A stretch of 64,000 nucleotides of DNA from Paranoxybacillus vitaminiphilus (GTDB lineage Bacteria > Bacillota > Bacilli > Bacillales > Anoxybacillaceae), in contig NZ_QLMH01000001.1 in the NCBI RefSeq assembly GCF_003259935.1, positions 98,004 through 162,003 on the forward strand, read 5' to 3'. A program made the translations under genes and the position numbers. The notes under the pieces are model-generated. The model searched no databases. It was not told the DNA's origin and worked only from the letters and a program-made list of their open reading frames with translations. Below are positions 1 through 10,261 of this stretch, piece by piece. How positions within the stretch are numbered: the first letter of the stretch is position 1; each line of letters opens with the position of its first letter.

Positions 1-83
1 CCCTCGACGTCCCAGATGTGAAAGAAACAATTAAATCCATAAAAGAATCGTTTGAGAAGACGATTATGGAGGTGAGCCAATAA
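1..83 (+). CDS. mrpE: Mrp Na+/H+ antiporter subunit E, C-terminal end (partial)
   Basis: Only the last 26 codons are present, read from base 3 to the TAA at 81-83. The tail (KESFEKTIMEVSQ) resembles the C-terminus of MrpE from bacilli, and mrpF and mrpG follow directly, the normal order of the mrpABCDEFG operon. MrpE is a membrane subunit of the multisubunit cation/proton antiporter that exports Na+ and helps pH homeostasis. The identification leans on the neighbours because so little of the protein is visible. Confidence 0.8.
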   Translation, partial: LDVPDVKETIKSIKESFEKTIMEVSQ

Positions 84-84
84 A

Positions 85-360
85 ATGGTTTTAACCATTT
101 CCCTTGTCATTCTTTCTTTGGCAATGCTTGGTTTTCTGTATCGGGTGATCAAAGGTCCAAGTGTCGCTGACCGCGTCATGGCTCTTGATGCGATGGGAAT
201 TACGCTTGCCGGGATGGTTGCGGTTGTGTCCGTTTTGCTGAAAACGAGCGCATTTCTTGATGTCATTTTGCTCATCGGTATTTTAGCGTTTGTAGGAACC
301 GTTGCTTTCGCCAAGTTTTTAGAGAGAGGGGTCGTTATAGAGCGTGAAAGAAATCGCTAA
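85..360 (+). CDS. mrpF: Mrp Na+/H+ antiporter subunit F
   Basis: 91-residue membrane protein with three hydrophobic segments (about residues 2-20, 35-55 and 60-80) and the MrpF-type stretch KGPSVADRVMALD between the first two. It starts one base after the mrpE stop and overlaps mrpG by 17 bases, so it is part of one operon and probably translationally coupled. MrpF is a small integral subunit of the heteromeric Na+/H+ antiporter. Length is normal for the family. Confidence 0.93.
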   Translation: MVLTISLVILSLAMLGFLYRVIKGPSVADRVMALDAMGITLAGMVAVVSVLLKTSAFLDVILLIGILAFVGTVAFAKFLERGVVIERERNR

Positions 361-691
361 CATCCTCGTCATGATTTTCATTTTGTCCGGTTCACTTTTA
401 ACGTTGTTGTCAGCTATTGGAGTAATCCGTTTGCCGGATGTGTATACAAGAAGCCATGCGATTGGGAAAAGCACGACGCTTGGGATTATGTCGATTTTGC
501 TTGGAACATTTTTGTACTTTTTTATCAACGACAATCATTTTGAAGCTCCTTTGCTGCTCAGCATTGCTTTTGTTTTCATGACGTCTCCTGTTGCCTCCCA
601 TTTAATCAGCCGTGCTGCGTACTACTCCCGTGTTGAGTTATGGGAGAAAACGGTGCGCGATGACCTGAAACATAAAAGAAACGAAGGCTGA
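344..691 (+). CDS. mrpG: Mrp Na+/H+ antiporter subunit G
   Basis: 115 residues with a GTG start inside the end of mrpF. Three membrane segments and the MrpG signature region IGVIRLPDVYTRSHAIGKS (about residues 26-44) are present. This is the last gene of the mrp operon; a terminator hairpin overlaps its stop codon. The subunit completes the membrane complex that exchanges Na+ for H+. Confidence 0.93.
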   Translation: MKEIANILVMIFILSGSLLTLLSAIGVIRLPDVYTRSHAIGKSTTLGIMSILLGTFLYFFINDNHFEAPLLLSIAFVFMTSPVASHLISRAAYYSRVELWEKTVRDDLKHKRNEG

Positions 692-718
692 TGTGAATGT
701 ATCAGCCTTTGTTTTTTC
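684..718 (+). terminator. Terminator of the mrp operon
   Basis: The arms AAGGCTGAT and ATCAGCCTT flank an 8-base loop and are followed by a T-rich run. The left arm overlaps the mrpG stop codon. Confidence 0.85.
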
Positions 719-916
719 TTTCTACTTTATAATATAAGGGGATCATATCAGTTAAGACTATCATTGATTTTTTCTTGCTTGTTAAGCTGTTTGGAGGATC
801 TCTCTTTCCGCTTCTGTTCTTTTATCTCTAGATACAGTCAAGTTAGCTGCTTCCTCGCTTACTTTGTTTTGTCTCCTTTTTTTCATTCATATCACTGCTT
901 CTTAATTAAATGAAAG

Positions 917-1681
917 TTACGTTAAACAGTATGCTTTAATAATCGCATTTAGTTCATTGTAATGTTTCGTCGGGATTTGATGTCTTGCTTTTGAAATATA
1001 AATAGTATCCGTATGTGGAACGTATTTTTTAAAGATATTCTCATAATAGTGAACATAATAATCGCGGGCACCGTATATAAGAAGAAGCGGAATGTTTAAC
1101 TGAGATAAACGTTCTGTGCAATTATAGCGCAATCCTTCGGTATACATTTGGTACAAATCTCCTTCATTCGTTAGACGCGCGTATTGCTCAATTGCTTTTT
1201 TTTCCGCATAGTGTTTCCCGTGAGCTAGACCTAGCACTTTAGCTAAAAGGGGAATGCCACGGTTTTTTACTGTGTAAATCCCCAATAAAAATTCCAAATG
1301 TAATAATGTTGTACAAACTTCGGAAAACCCGCCAATTAGCATTAATTTTTCAATGCGTTTTGGATAAGAAAGTGCAAATTCCAGTGCAATCGCTCCACCG
1401 TTTGAATAGCCGCAAATAACCGCTTTGTCAATGTCAAGATGATCAAGCAGTATTTTTAAGTCATCGGCAAGTAAATGAATGGTAATTGCTTTATTAGATG
1501 GACTGCTTTTTCCGTTGCCGCGCATATCGTAAGTGATGACGCGAAGATGCTCAGCCAGCTTTTTTTGATTGGAAAACGTAATGCTGCCCATACCGGGAGG
1601 ATGAACAAATATAAGCGGTCTTCCTGAACCTTCATCCTCGTAATATAGACGGACAAAATCTTCAACAAATATGTAAGGCAT
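917..1681 (-). CDS. Alpha/beta-fold hydrolase
   Basis: 254 residues with the alpha/beta hydrolase pattern: oxyanion-hole region FVHPPGMGS (residues 25-33), nucleophile elbow GYSNGG with Ser93, acid Asp207 in YGARD, and His234 in KARHQ. This gives a complete Ser-Asp-His triad. It is probably a cytoplasmic esterase or C-C hydrolase of the MhpC type; there is no signal peptide and the substrate cannot be told. GGAGG precedes the ATG. The gene is transcribed alone, opposite to both neighbours. Confidence 0.85.
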   Translation of the reverse strand: MPYIFVEDFVRLYYEDEGSGRPLIFVHPPGMGSITFSNQKKLAEHLRVITYDMRGNGKSSPSNKAITIHLLADDLKILLDHLDIDKAVICGYSNGGAIALEFALSYPKRIEKLMLIGGFSEVCTTLLHLEFLLGIYTVKNRGIPLLAKVLGLAHGKHYAEKKAIEQYARLTNEGDLYQMYTEGLRYNCTERLSQLNIPLLLIYGARDYYVHYYENIFKKYVPHTDTIYISKARHQIPTKHYNELNAIIKAYCLT

Positions 1682-1807
1682 CTTTTTACCTCCATTGCAA
1701 TGATAGTTATAGTATTCATGTTCTTTTTCAATTTTTATGTATATTTAAAAAAGGATGAGATCTCTTTGATGAATAGATATATTTCTTTTTCTTCCATTGA
1801 CGATTGA

Positions 1808-1847
1808 TTGTTCATTGCGTAAGATGATAGTATTGTAAACGTTTAAA
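1808..1847 (+). promoter_or_regulatory. Putative glcT promoter with overlapping cre-like site
   Basis: A -35-like TTGTTC (1808-1813) lies 17 bases before a -10-like TATTGT (1831-1836). Overlapping the -10 and start region is TTGTAAACGTTTAAA (1833-1847). This fits the degenerate CcpA cre consensus WTGNAANCGNWNNCW except at one position. If real, glcT would be subject to carbon-catabolite control. Both elements are read by eye and the promoter is imperfect. Confidence 0.4.
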
Positions 1848-1866
1848 TTAAAGGAGATGGGCTTTT

Positions 1867-2712
1867 GTGCGGGAGTCCTTTCAAATAAAGAAAGTATTGA
1901 ATAATAATGTTCTTATCGCCTCTCATCCAGATTATGACGAAGTTGTATTGATCGGAAAAGGAATTGGTTTTGGCAAGAAAAAAGGGGATATTATCGAACA
2001 AGCGGCTGTTGAAAAATGGTTTATCTTGAAAAATGAAAGGGAACAAGAGCAATATAAAAGAATGCTTCCGGAACTTGATGAAGAATTTATCGGCGTAATG
2101 AATGATGTTATGCAGCATATTAAAAACCGTGTGAACGCGCCGCTGAACGAGCATATACATGTCGCTTTAACAGACCATATTTCCTTTACGATTAAACGGA
2201 TTCAACAAGGGCTTGACTTGAAAAATCCGTTTTTAATAGAAACAAAAAGTTTATACCCGCTTGAATATGAGATCGCCAAAGAAGTAGTTGCGATGTTAAA
2301 CGAAAAGCTGGGTGTCGAACTGCCGGAAGGAGAAGTTGGTTTTATTGCTTTACATATTCATAGCGGTATTTCTGAACATAGTCTTTCTGAAGTAAATCAA
2401 CATTCGCAATTAATCGCAAAACTAATCGAAATCGCGGAAAATCAGCTAAATATCGTTATCGACCGTGAGAGCGTACATTACTTAAGATTTATTCGTCACC
2501 TTCGTTATGCGATTGAACGGGTAAAAAAGGGAGAGAGGGTAGAAGAGCCAAAAACATTGTCAAAAATCTTGAAAAAAGAGTATCCACTCTGCTATAATGT
2601 CTCTTGGAAACTAGTAAAGGTTATGCAACAAACATTGCAAATGCCGGTGGATGAAGCTGAAGTCATTTATTTGACGTTACATTTGCAAAGGCTTGCAACA
2701 AAAAGTGAATAA
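1867..2712 (+). CDS. glcT: PtsG operon antiterminator GlcT
   Basis: 281-residue BglG-family antiterminator with a GTG start after AAGGAGA. Residues 1-60 form the CAT RNA-binding domain (IKKVLNNNVLIASHPD, then GKGIGFGKKKGD). Two PTS-regulation domains follow, with conserved histidines in HIHVALTDH and ALHIHSG (PRD1) and in RFIRHLRYAIE and TLHLQRL (PRD2). When glucose is present it binds the RNA antiterminator in front of ptsG; phosphorylation by the PTS inactivates it. Its target site lies directly downstream at 2727-2756, which settles the assignment. Confidence 0.95.
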   Translation: MRESFQIKKVLNNNVLIASHPDYDEVVLIGKGIGFGKKKGDIIEQAAVEKWFILKNEREQEQYKRMLPELDEEFIGVMNDVMQHIKNRVNAPLNEHIHVALTDHISFTIKRIQQGLDLKNPFLIETKSLYPLEYEIAKEVVAMLNEKLGVELPEGEVGFIALHIHSGISEHSLSEVNQHSQLIAKLIEIAENQLNIVIDRESVHYLRFIRHLRYAIERVKKGERVEEPKTLSKILKKEYPLCYNVSWKLVKVMQQTLQMPVDEAEVIYLTLHLQRLATKSE

Positions 2713-2726
2713 GTTTGTCACGTCTT

Positions 2727-2845
2727 TACGTGTTACTGATTCGATCAGGCATGAGTAAAGAAGACAAAATAGGCAAATAACCGAAAGCTCTTTGCTGAGC
2801 TTTTGGTGGCGCTGTTTTGCTCTTTTTTACTCATGCCTTTTATTT
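2727..2845 (+). promoter_or_regulatory. GlcT ribonucleic antiterminator and overlapping terminator of ptsG
   Basis: Bases 2727-2756 resemble the B. subtilis ptsG antiterminator (ACGTGTTACTGATTCGATC...). The 3' part of that element, AGGCATGAGTAAA (2747-2759), is also the left arm of a terminator whose right arm TTTACTCATGCCT lies at 2826-2838, followed by TTTATTTTTT. The two structures therefore exclude each other: GlcT binding would free transcription into ptsG. The terminator encloses a second hairpin (AAAGCTC/GAGCTTT, 2784-2803). Confidence 0.92.
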
Positions 2846-2997
2846 TTTAAAAATGCAAATGCTTACATTCGTCAGATGTCTGACTTATAGTGAATAACTG
2901 GAAAGGATGCTGTGTTGCTTCATTCACAAAGGTTGTATGAAAATAAATGAAGTTTGTTGCACAGAATAACAGTAAGTAATATAAGGAGGGAATTTTG

Positions 2998-5022
2998 ATG
3001 AAAAAAGCGTTTGGCACATTGCAAAAAGTCGGTAAAGCGCTTATGCTGCCTGTGGCGATTTTACCGGCTGCCGGTATTCTGCTGGCTTTAGGAAATGCTT
3101 TGCAGAACCCGGCGTTGACGGACAAAGTTCCAGCATTAAAAGCTGAGTGGATTGCGATGGTTGCTCAGGTGATGGAGCAATCTGGCGGCATCGTGTTTTC
3201 GAATCTTTCCTTGCTATTTGCAGTCGGGGTTGCTGTCGGTTTAGCAGGTGGGGATGGTGTTGCCGGACTGGCAGCGATTATCGGATATCTTGTCATGAAT
3301 GTTACAATGAGCGTCATTTTAGGAGTAACTCCTGAAATGATTGGAACAGACCCATCGTATGCGAATGTATTAGGTATTCCGACATTACAAACAGGCGTTT
3401 TTGGTGGGATTATTGTTGGTATTTTAGCGGCATATATGTATAACAAATATTTTAACATTGAATTGCCGCAATATCTTGGATTCTTTGCAGGTAAACGATT
3501 TGTTCCAATTATTACAGCGGTATCAGCACTTGTTTTAGGAATTGTGATGATTTTCATTTGGCCGCCAATTCAACATGGCTTAAACGCGTTTTCGCATAAT
3601 ATGATTGATGCCAATAAAACAGCGGCAGCTTTTATTTTCGGCGTCATTGAACGCGCTTTAATTCCATTTGGTCTCCACCACATTTTTTATTCGCCATTCT
3701 GGTTTGAATTCGGTGAGTATATTAATAAAGCCGGCGAAGTGGTACGAGGCGACCAAAAAATCTTCTTTGAGCAATTGAAAGATGGAGTAGAATTAACAGC
3801 TGGTACATTTATGACAGGGAAATTCCCGTTTATGATGTTTGGCCTTCCGGCAGCGGCTTTAGCGATTTATCATGAAGCACGTCCAGAAAACAAAAAAGTA
3901 GTTGCCGGTATTATGGGTTCAGCAGCATTAACATCGTTTTTGACAGGTATTACCGAACCAATTGAGTTTTCATTCTTATTCGTTGCTCCAGTTTTGTTTG
4001 CAATTCATACAATTTTTGCAGGGCTTTCATTTATGCTTATGCACATGCTAAATGTTAAAATCGGAATGACATTCTCAGGCGGCGTCATCGATTTCTTACT
4101 ATTCGGTGTATTGCCAAACCGCACTGATTGGTGGCTTGTTATTCCGGTTGGATTAGTATTTGCTGTCATTTATTACTTTGGCTTCCGCTTTGCGATTCGC
4201 AAATGGAACTTAGCAACTCCTGGACGTGAAGTTGTGACAGAGGAAGTGACAGAGACAGCAGCTAGTGCAGGAGATCTTCCGCATGAAGTATTAGCGGCAT
4301 TGGGCGGAAAAGAGAACATCGCTCACTTAGATGCTTGCATTACACGTTTGCGCGTCTCTGTTAACGATATTAAGAATGTTGATAAAGACCGCCTAAAAGC
4401 ATTAGGTGCGGCAGGAGTTCTTGAAGTAGGCAATAATATTCAAGCCATTTTTGGTCCTAAGTCAGATATTCTGAAAACCCAAATGAAAGATATTATGGAA
4501 GGGCGCACTCCGGTAAAAGTGAAGGATGAGCCGAAAAAATCAGCTCCTGTAACGAATGAAGAAAGAGAAGTAATCGCAGCACCGTTAAGCGGTGAAGTAC
4601 TCCCGCTTTCTGAAGTGCCAGATCAAGTATTTTCGCAAAAAATGATGGGTGACGGATTTGCGATTATGCCGACAGAGGGAATTGTCGTATCTCCAGTTGA
4701 TGGAAAAATCGTCAATGTGTTCCCGACAAAACATGCAATCGGCATTGAATCTGCGAATGGCCGTGAAATTTTAATTCACTTCGGTATTGATACAGTGAAA
4801 CTAAACGGTGAGGGGTTTGAAGCTCTTGTCGCGCAAGGCGATGAAGTGAAGAAAGGTCAGGAATTATTAAAAGTCGATCTCGAGTATGTAAAAAATCATG
4901 CACCTTCTATTATTACTCCTGTTATCTTTACAAATTTACAGCCGAATGAGTATGTAAAGATTGAAAAACAAGGAAAAGTGTCTAAGTCTGAAGAGCGTAT
5001 TGTGACAATTGAGAAACAATAA
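2998..5022 (+). CDS. ptsG: PTS glucose transporter subunit IICBA
   Basis: 674 residues from the ATG at 2998, which follows AGGAGGG at normal spacing; an upstream in-frame TTG at 2995 is less likely. The IIC membrane domain fills about residues 1-400 and carries the glucose-family motif [12 protein letters not shown]. The IIB domain (about 425-505) has phosphorylatable Cys447 in [10 protein letters not shown], and the IIA domain (about 535-670) has His594 in [11 protein letters not shown]. It takes up and phosphorylates glucose. Expression is controlled by the upstream antitermination switch, and ptsH-ptsI follow. Confidence 0.97.
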   Translation: MKKAFGTLQKVGKALMLPVAILPAAGILLALGNALQNPALTDKVPALKAEWIAMVAQVMEQSGGIVFSNLSLLFAVGVAVGLAGGDGVAGLAAIIGYLVMNVTMSVILGVTPEMIGTDPSYANVLGIPTLQTGVFGGIIVGILAAYMYNKYFNIELPQYLGFFAGKRFVPIITAVSALVLGIVMIFIWPPIQHGLNAFSHNMIDANKTAAAFIFGVIERALIPFGLHHIFYSPFWFEFGEYINKAGEVVRGDQKIFFEQLKDGVELTAGTFMTGKFPFMMFGLPAAALAIYHEARPENKKVVAGIMGSAALTSFLTGITEPIEFSFLFVAPVLFAIHTIFAGLSFMLMHMLNVKIGMTFSGGVIDFLLFGVLPNRTDWWLVIPVGLVFAVIYYFGFRFAIRKWNLATPGREVVTEEVTETAASAGDLPHEVLAALGGKENIAHLDACITRLRVSVNDIKNVDKDRLKALGAAGVLEVGNNIQAIFGPKSDILKTQMKDIMEGRTPVKVKDEPKKSAPVTNEEREVIAAPLSGEVLPLSEVPDQVFSQKMMGDGFAIMPTEGIVVSPVDGKIVNVFPTKHAIGIESANGREILIHFGIDTVKLNGEGFEALVAQGDEVKKGQELLKVDLEYVKNHAPSIITPVIFTNLQPNEYVKIEKQGKVSKSEERIVTIEKQ

Positions 5023-5129
5023 CATTGCGTAAAATTTAGTCAGCAGTCTAAGTTGGTTCAATTGTTTTATGAGATACCTGTTTGGTATCATGATAATAAA
5101 AAATTATTGAATAAAGGAGAATGATCGCC

Positions 5130-5396
5130 ATGGCAGAAAAAATCTTTAAAGTAACTTCTGAATCTGGTATCCATGCTCGTCCAGCGACAATGCTTGTACA
5201 GGCGGCAAGCAAATTTGACAGTGACATTAATTTAGAATATAACGGTAAGACAGTAAACTTAAAATCCATTATGGGTGTTATGTCTTTAGGAATCCCTCAA
5301 GGTGCGGAAATTAAAATCGTAGCTGAAGGAAGCGATGCAGCAGAAGCTATTGCCTTTTTAACAGAAACTTTAGCAAAAGAAGGTTTAGCACAATAA
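5130..5396 (+). CDS. ptsH: Phosphocarrier protein HPr
   Basis: 88 residues from the ATG at 5130; the in-frame ATG at 5121 abuts the ribosome-binding site AAAGGAGA and is too close to it. His15 in GIHARPATM takes phosphate from enzyme I. Ser46 in [11 protein letters not shown] is the regulatory HPr kinase site used for CcpA-dependent catabolite repression. It is soluble and cytoplasmic. Its stop overlaps the ptsI start by one base. Confidence 0.98.
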   Translation: MAEKIFKVTSESGIHARPATMLVQAASKFDSDINLEYNGKTVNLKSIMGVMSLGIPQGAEIKIVAEGSDAAEAIAFLTETLAKEGLAQ

Positions 5397-7117
5397 TGAT
5401 GAAAGTACTTGAAGGGATTGCTGCATCAAGCGGTATCGCCATCGCCAAGGCGTACCGCTTAGAAAATCCCGATTTAACAGTTGAGAAGAAAGCTATTTCA
5501 AATGTTGCGGAGGAGGTTGCCCGATTTGAAGCGGCAATCGCCAAAGCAAAAGAAGAGCTTGAAACGATTAGAGCTCGTGCACTTGAGGAATTAGGGGAAG
5601 ATAAAGCTGCGATTTTTTCTGCGCACCTTCTCGTTTTAAGTGATCCTGAGTTGTTGAATCCTGTTAAAGAAAAAATTGAAACAGAAAGCGTAAATGCAGA
5701 ATATGCATTGCGTGAAACAGCCAGCATGTTTATTACAATGTTTGAATCAATGGATAATGAATATATGAAGGAACGTGCTGCTGACATTCGCGACGTAACG
5801 ACACGGGTGCTTGCCCATTTGCTTGGAGTCAGCGTTTCTAATCCGAGCATGATTTCGGAAGAAGTGATTATTATTGCTGAGGATTTAACACCTTCTGATA
5901 CAGCGCAATTGAATCGTAAATATGTGAAGGGGTTCACAACTGACATCGGGGGGCGTACATCTCATTCAGCGATTATGGCTCGCTCGATGGAAATCCCAGC
6001 CGTAGTCGGAACAAAGTCAGTTACGGCGGAAATTCAAAATGGTGACATTGTGATTGTAGACGGTTTGCACGGAAAAGTGATTGTGAATCCGTCTGTTGAA
6101 GTTGTTGCTGAATATGAGAAAAAGCGTGCTCATTTTGCGGCGCAAAAGGCTGAATGGGCAAAACTTGTGAATGAACGTACAATAACAAAAGATGGCCATC
6201 ATGTCGAACTCGCAGCAAACATTGGAACTCCGGATGATGTCAAAGGTGTACTGGAAAACGGTGCCGAAGGAATCGGTTTATATCGTACTGAATTCCTTTA
6301 TATGGGACGAGATCAATTACCGACAGAAGAAGAGCAATTTGAAGCATACAAAACCGTATTAGAGCGCATGGACGGAAAGCCTGTTGTCGTCCGAACACTT
6401 GATATCGGCGGAGATAAAGAGCTTCCATATCTTGATCTTCCAAAAGAAATGAATCCGTTCTTAGGATTCCGGGCGATTCGTCTTTGCTTAGAAATGCAAG
6501 ATATGTTCCGCACGCAGCTTCGTGCTTTGTTGCGCGCGAGCGTGTATGGCAACTTGAAAATCATGTTTCCGATGATTGCGACACTTGATGAATTCCGTCA
6601 AGCGAAAGCGATTCTGTTAGAGGAAAAAGCAAAGCTTCAAGCAGAAGGAGTGCAAGTGTCTGACAATATCGAAGTTGGTATGATGGTTGAAATTCCAGCT
6701 GCTGCTATTTTAGCTGATCAATTTGCAAAAGAAGTCGATTTCTTTAGTATTGGAACAAACGATTTAATCCAATATACAATGGCAGCCGACCGCATGAATG
6801 AAAGAATTTCGTATTTGTATCAGCCGTATAACCCGGCGATTTTGCGCCTTATTAGCAGTGTGATTGATGCCGCTCATAAAGAAGGAAAGTGGGCGGGAAT
6901 GTGCGGTGAAATGGCTGGGGACGCAATAGCTATCCCAATTTTGCTCGGCTTAGGATTGGACGAGTTCAGCATGAGCGCAACCTCGATATTGCGGGCGCGT
7001 TCGCAGATGAAGAAGCTATCAAAAGAAGAGGCAGCAAGATTTAAGGAAACCATTTTAAGTATGCGTACAGCTGAAGAAGTAGTTGCGTTTGTCAAGGAAA
7101 CGTTTCATATTGAATAA
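5396..7117 (+). CDS. ptsI: Phosphoenolpyruvate-protein phosphotransferase, enzyme I
   Basis: 573 residues; the start is ATG at 5396 (overlapping the ptsH TAA) or the adjacent ATG at 5399. The active-site histidine is in [13 protein letters not shown] (residue 190, or 189 from the second ATG). The PEP-binding TIM-barrel half contains [12 protein letters not shown] and GMCGEMAGD with the catalytic cysteine. Enzyme I moves phosphate from PEP to HPr, the first step of all PTS uptake. It is the last gene of ptsGHI; a strong hairpin follows. Confidence 0.98.
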   Translation: MMKVLEGIAASSGIAIAKAYRLENPDLTVEKKAISNVAEEVARFEAAIAKAKEELETIRARALEELGEDKAAIFSAHLLVLSDPELLNPVKEKIETESVNAEYALRETASMFITMFESMDNEYMKERAADIRDVTTRVLAHLLGVSVSNPSMISEEVIIIAEDLTPSDTAQLNRKYVKGFTTDIGGRTSHSAIMARSMEIPAVVGTKSVTAEIQNGDIVIVDGLHGKVIVNPSVEVVAEYEKKRAHFAAQKAEWAKLVNERTITKDGHHVELAANIGTPDDVKGVLENGAEGIGLYRTEFLYMGRDQLPTEEEQFEAYKTVLERMDGKPVVVRTLDIGGDKELPYLDLPKEMNPFLGFRAIRLCLEMQDMFRTQLRALLRASVYGNLKIMFPMIATLDEFRQAKAILLEEKAKLQAEGVQVSDNIEVGMMVEIPAAAILADQFAKEVDFFSIGTNDLIQYTMAADRMNERISYLYQPYNPAILRLISSVIDAAHKEGKWAGMCGEMAGDAIAIPILLGLGLDEFSMSATSILRARSQMKKLSKEEAARFKETILSMRTAEEVVAFVKETFHIE

Positions 7118-7121
7118 ACAA

Positions 7122-7180
7122 TAAGAGGCTGTCTCATAAGGGTTTGACCCTTCGCTTGAGACAGCCTCTTACTATATATT
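7122..7180 (+). terminator. Terminator after ptsI (short member of the repeat family)
   Basis: Perfect 15-base arms (TAAGAGGCTGTCTCA at 7122-7136 and its complement at 7157-7171) carry a second small hairpin, AAGGGT/ACCCTT, in the loop. The outer stem matches the AGGCTGTCTCA variant of the dispersed repeat found at 29689, 32381 and 43098. The T-run is short. Confidence 0.75.
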
Positions 7181-8048
7181 TTCTACTATTTCCTATGGTG
7201 TTAGGCGATCGGATCGTCTCCGCTTTTCTTAAATGGATTGCGCCATTGTGATTTAATGACTTTTCATCTTCTAAATAGTTTTCTACGATTTGGACAGGAA
7301 TGCTCCCCTGCTGAATACGGATTAAGTCATGAAAATCTTTTTTTTGTATAGTTGTGAATAATCGTTTTTTTAAGCACATCTTCATCGAAAACATATATTT
7401 TTGTACAATGTTTCACCCACCTCACTATAAATGGGATGTATGATTATGTGTTAATAAATCTATTAAAAATAGTTTTTTCACTTAAAGATATACTTGATTT
7501 TTTAACAGAAGTGTGATTAAGAATCATTTATATCTAAATAAAAGTGAAATAAATAACAGGTGGTAACACACATTTCACAAAATCATTGTTTGCCAAGTGC
7601 ATTTTGTTGTGATGAATCTAAAAATATTCAATTTAGGTAATTTTAACTATATATTTTATTTATTTGTATAATATTAATATTTTGAAAATAAAGAAAATTT
7701 TATTGGTAACAACCGTTGTCCAAGGAATTTACACCTGTTTATTGCTTCCTCATCTTAAATTTCGCAAATAATTATCAATGAACGATTCGTTTTGTTCCGC
7801 TAAATGTAAAAAGGATTTCTTCAACAAACAAACAGCTTTGTATTTTCCGGTTTCTCTTGCTGGCTCCCATGTTGTTCCCCTCTTTTGATATTAGTCTCCG
7901 TTGTAAAAAATAGTAAGCTCTTAATTACGAATGAGAAAACACTCCTATAGACGATGATTATGGCAATACATTATAATAAAAACAAAATTTGACTATATTA
8001 AGAAAACAATCAAATAAGTGTAGAAGGCTCGAAAGGGGAAGACAGAAA
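7181..8048. other. Gene-poor AT-rich interval between ptsI and the chemoreceptor
   Basis: About 870 bases without a convincing gene. It holds a long AT-rich inverted repeat (7477-7492 with 7529-7548). It also holds a 45-codon reading strip on the minus strand (7750-7887) that looks protein-like but lacks a start codon. In B. subtilis the spl genes follow ptsI; I see no trace of them. The stretch may be eroded coding DNA. Confidence 0.5.
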
Positions 8049-10031
8049 GTGTTTAAGACGTTGCAAACGAAGTTGATTGTGTTAATGACAGCGCTACTTG
8101 TCGTTTCGCTGGCAATCACACAAATAGTAGGAGTAGTAGAAACGACAGAGATTATAAAAGAGGACGCAAATAAACGTGCAGCATCCCTTGTTGACGGGTT
8201 AGTAGCCGATATTGAAAACGTTTTTAAAAGTGAAGAAAACGGATTACGGCAATTTAGTGAATCGTCGCTTATGCTGCAAATGTTAAAAAATCCTGAGCAT
8301 AAAGAATGGCCGTCTGTCAATCAAGAATTTCGTACGTTTACAAAAAATCATAAAGATGTTCAATTAATTTATGTTGGAACTGAAAGTAAAAAAATATATG
8401 CAACACCTGCCGTTCAATTTCCTGATGATTATGACCCAACATCGCGTCCATGGTATAAAAAAGCGGTGGAAAATACTGGGGAAGTGGCGTGGACAGAGCC
8501 GTATGTTGATGCAGTGACAAATAAACATATCGTTACACTTGCCAAAGCAGTGAGAGAAGGAAACCGCATTTTAGGTGTTATCGGCATTGATATGTCGTTA
8601 GATACATTAGCAAAAGTAGTAAGCGACTTAGAGGTCGGGTATAAAGGTTACCCATTTTTATTTGATCAAAATGGCTTCGCTGTTGTGCATCCAGAATACA
8701 AAGGAAAAGATATGTCTGGAAATGAAGTAGTAAAGAAAATGTTTACAAAAGACTCTGGGGTCATTGAATATGAGACTGAAAATAATGAGAAGAGAATTGT
8801 ACATTTTGCCACTGTTCCAAAATTAGGCTGGAAAGTCGGGGCGGTGTATAAAGAAGCTAACCTTCTTGCAGTAAGCAGTTCAATTACCGCGAAAATGATT
8901 GTCATTTCGCTCATTGCTGTTATTGTTGCTATTGCTGCTGTTTATTTATTGTCACGCTCCATTGTTAAACCTCTTGTTTATTTAAAAGACCAAGTTCAGA
9001 AGGTGGCAGCAGGAGATTTAACTGTACATGTTCAAAGTAAAGCAAAAGATGAAATTGGACAGCTTTCTACCCATTTTAATGATATGGTAAGTGAAATGCG
9101 CGCTCTTATTCATCAAGTCAATGATTCGATTAATGAGCTGGCGGCATCGTCCGATCATTTAAGTGCTGTTTCTGAAGAAACGATGGCGACGAGTGAACAA
9201 GTAACAGGTGCGATTAATGATATTGCAAAAGGAGCAACTGAGCAGGCAAGCGACCTTGATGCAATGAATCATCAAACAACAGCATTATCCAAACAGATAG
9301 AGACGGTAGCACAATCTGCGACGGAAATGCACATGCTGTCCGATAATACGAAAGAAGCAAGCTATAATGGTTTGGAAAAACTGAATGAGTTGCAAATGAA
9401 ATCGAATGAGGCGAGAGGCGAGTTACAAGCCGTTGAAAAGGTAATGGGTGATTTAGTAGAAAAAATGAAGAAAATTGATGAAGTGATTCAAACCATTACA
9501 GCTATTTCTGCGCAAACGAATTTATTAGCACTTAATGCCAGCATTGAGGCAGCGCGGGCAGGAGAGCACGGAAAAGGGTTTGCCGTCGTTGCTGAAGAGG
9601 TTCGAAATTTAGCTGAGCAGTCGGCACAAGCAACAGAACTAATTCGTGGAACGATTGCGACCATTCAGCAGCAGGTGGACTTAGCTATGAAAGCTGTTGA
9701 CCGTTCAAAAACAATGTATAATGAGCAGCAGGCAGCTGTACAGACAACCTCAGATTCCTTTATGAAAATTGTTTCCGTAATGGAAGAGTTGTCAGCCTCG
9801 ATTTCTCACATTACAAATGAAGTAAAAAGTATGAACGAAAATAAAAACAAAGTGATGGAAGCGATTCAGAGTATTTCGGCTATTTCTGAGCAATCAGCAG
9901 CTGCTGCTGAGGAAGTTGCTGCTTCTGCCGAAGACCAGCTCCGCGCATTAAGCACCGTCACTGAATCTATAGAAACTCTGAACCAAATGAGCAAACAGCT
10001 TCAAGAGCTAGTGGAAAGATTCAGAATATAA
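8049..10031 (+). CDS. mcpC: Methyl-accepting chemotaxis protein, McpC-like
   Basis: 660 residues from GTG at 8049, which follows GGGGAA at 8 bases; upstream in-frame codons lack a ribosome site. There is a membrane segment at about residues 7-29, an extracellular double Cache domain (about 35-270, with RPWYKKAVE and [10 protein letters not shown]), a second membrane segment (about 280-300), a HAMP domain, and a long helical signalling domain with the hairpin tip [20 protein letters not shown]. It senses small molecules and signals to CheA. Position next to ykwC suggests the McpC type, which senses amino acids in B. subtilis. Confidence 0.88.
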   Translation: MFKTLQTKLIVLMTALLVVSLAITQIVGVVETTEIIKEDANKRAASLVDGLVADIENVFKSEENGLRQFSESSLMLQMLKNPEHKEWPSVNQEFRTFTKNHKDVQLIYVGTESKKIYATPAVQFPDDYDPTSRPWYKKAVENTGEVAWTEPYVDAVTNKHIVTLAKAVREGNRILGVIGIDMSLDTLAKVVSDLEVGYKGYPFLFDQNGFAVVHPEYKGKDMSGNEVVKKMFTKDSGVIEYETENNEKRIVHFATVPKLGWKVGAVYKEANLLAVSSSITAKMIVISLIAVIVAIAAVYLLSRSIVKPLVYLKDQVQKVAAGDLTVHVQSKAKDEIGQLSTHFNDMVSEMRALIHQVNDSINELAASSDHLSAVSEETMATSEQVTGAINDIAKGATEQASDLDAMNHQTTALSKQIETVAQSATEMHMLSDNTKEASYNGLEKLNELQMKSNEARGELQAVEKVMGDLVEKMKKIDEVIQTITAISAQTNLLALNASIEAARAGEHGKGFAVVAEEVRNLAEQSAQATELIRGTIATIQQQVDLAMKAVDRSKTMYNEQQAAVQTTSDSFMKIVSVMEELSASISHITNEVKSMNENKNKVMEAIQSISAISEQSAAAAEEVAASAEDQLRALSTVTESIETLNQMSKQLQELVERFRI

Positions 10032-10042
10032 AAATATAAAGT

Positions 10043-10150
10043 GGACTGACTCATAAGTGTTTGACTTTACGTGCATTTCCGATATAAAGTTCATTTATTC
10101 GAGCGTTATTGCGGGGTCTGACACTTTGCATTTGGGTCAGTCCTTTTTTA
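10043..10150 (+). repeat. Dispersed nested inverted repeat, copy 1, acting as terminator
   Basis: The outer arms GGACTGAC and GTCAGTCC enclose AAGTGTTTGAC and GTCTGACACTT; the arms are followed by TTTTTT. The core GTGCATTTCCGATATA...GCGGGGTCTGACAC matches the other copies. It stands directly after the chemoreceptor gene in the common orientation. Confidence 0.85.
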
Positions 10151-10261
10151 CGTAAATTATTATTAGAAATATTCGTAATTTTTCTTCTGTCATTTGCTCC
10201 ATTTTCTTCAAAAAATGCTTTATAATAAAGCTATATTACATACATGGATAGGAGTGGGAAA

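Noticed and set aside
7134-7394. 86-codon minus-strand ORF after ptsI
   Set aside because: No ribosome site, and its end runs through the ptsI terminator hairpin. Part of the text (IQQGSIPVQIVENYLEDEKS) looks protein-like, but I could not recognise a family, so it is left out of the features.
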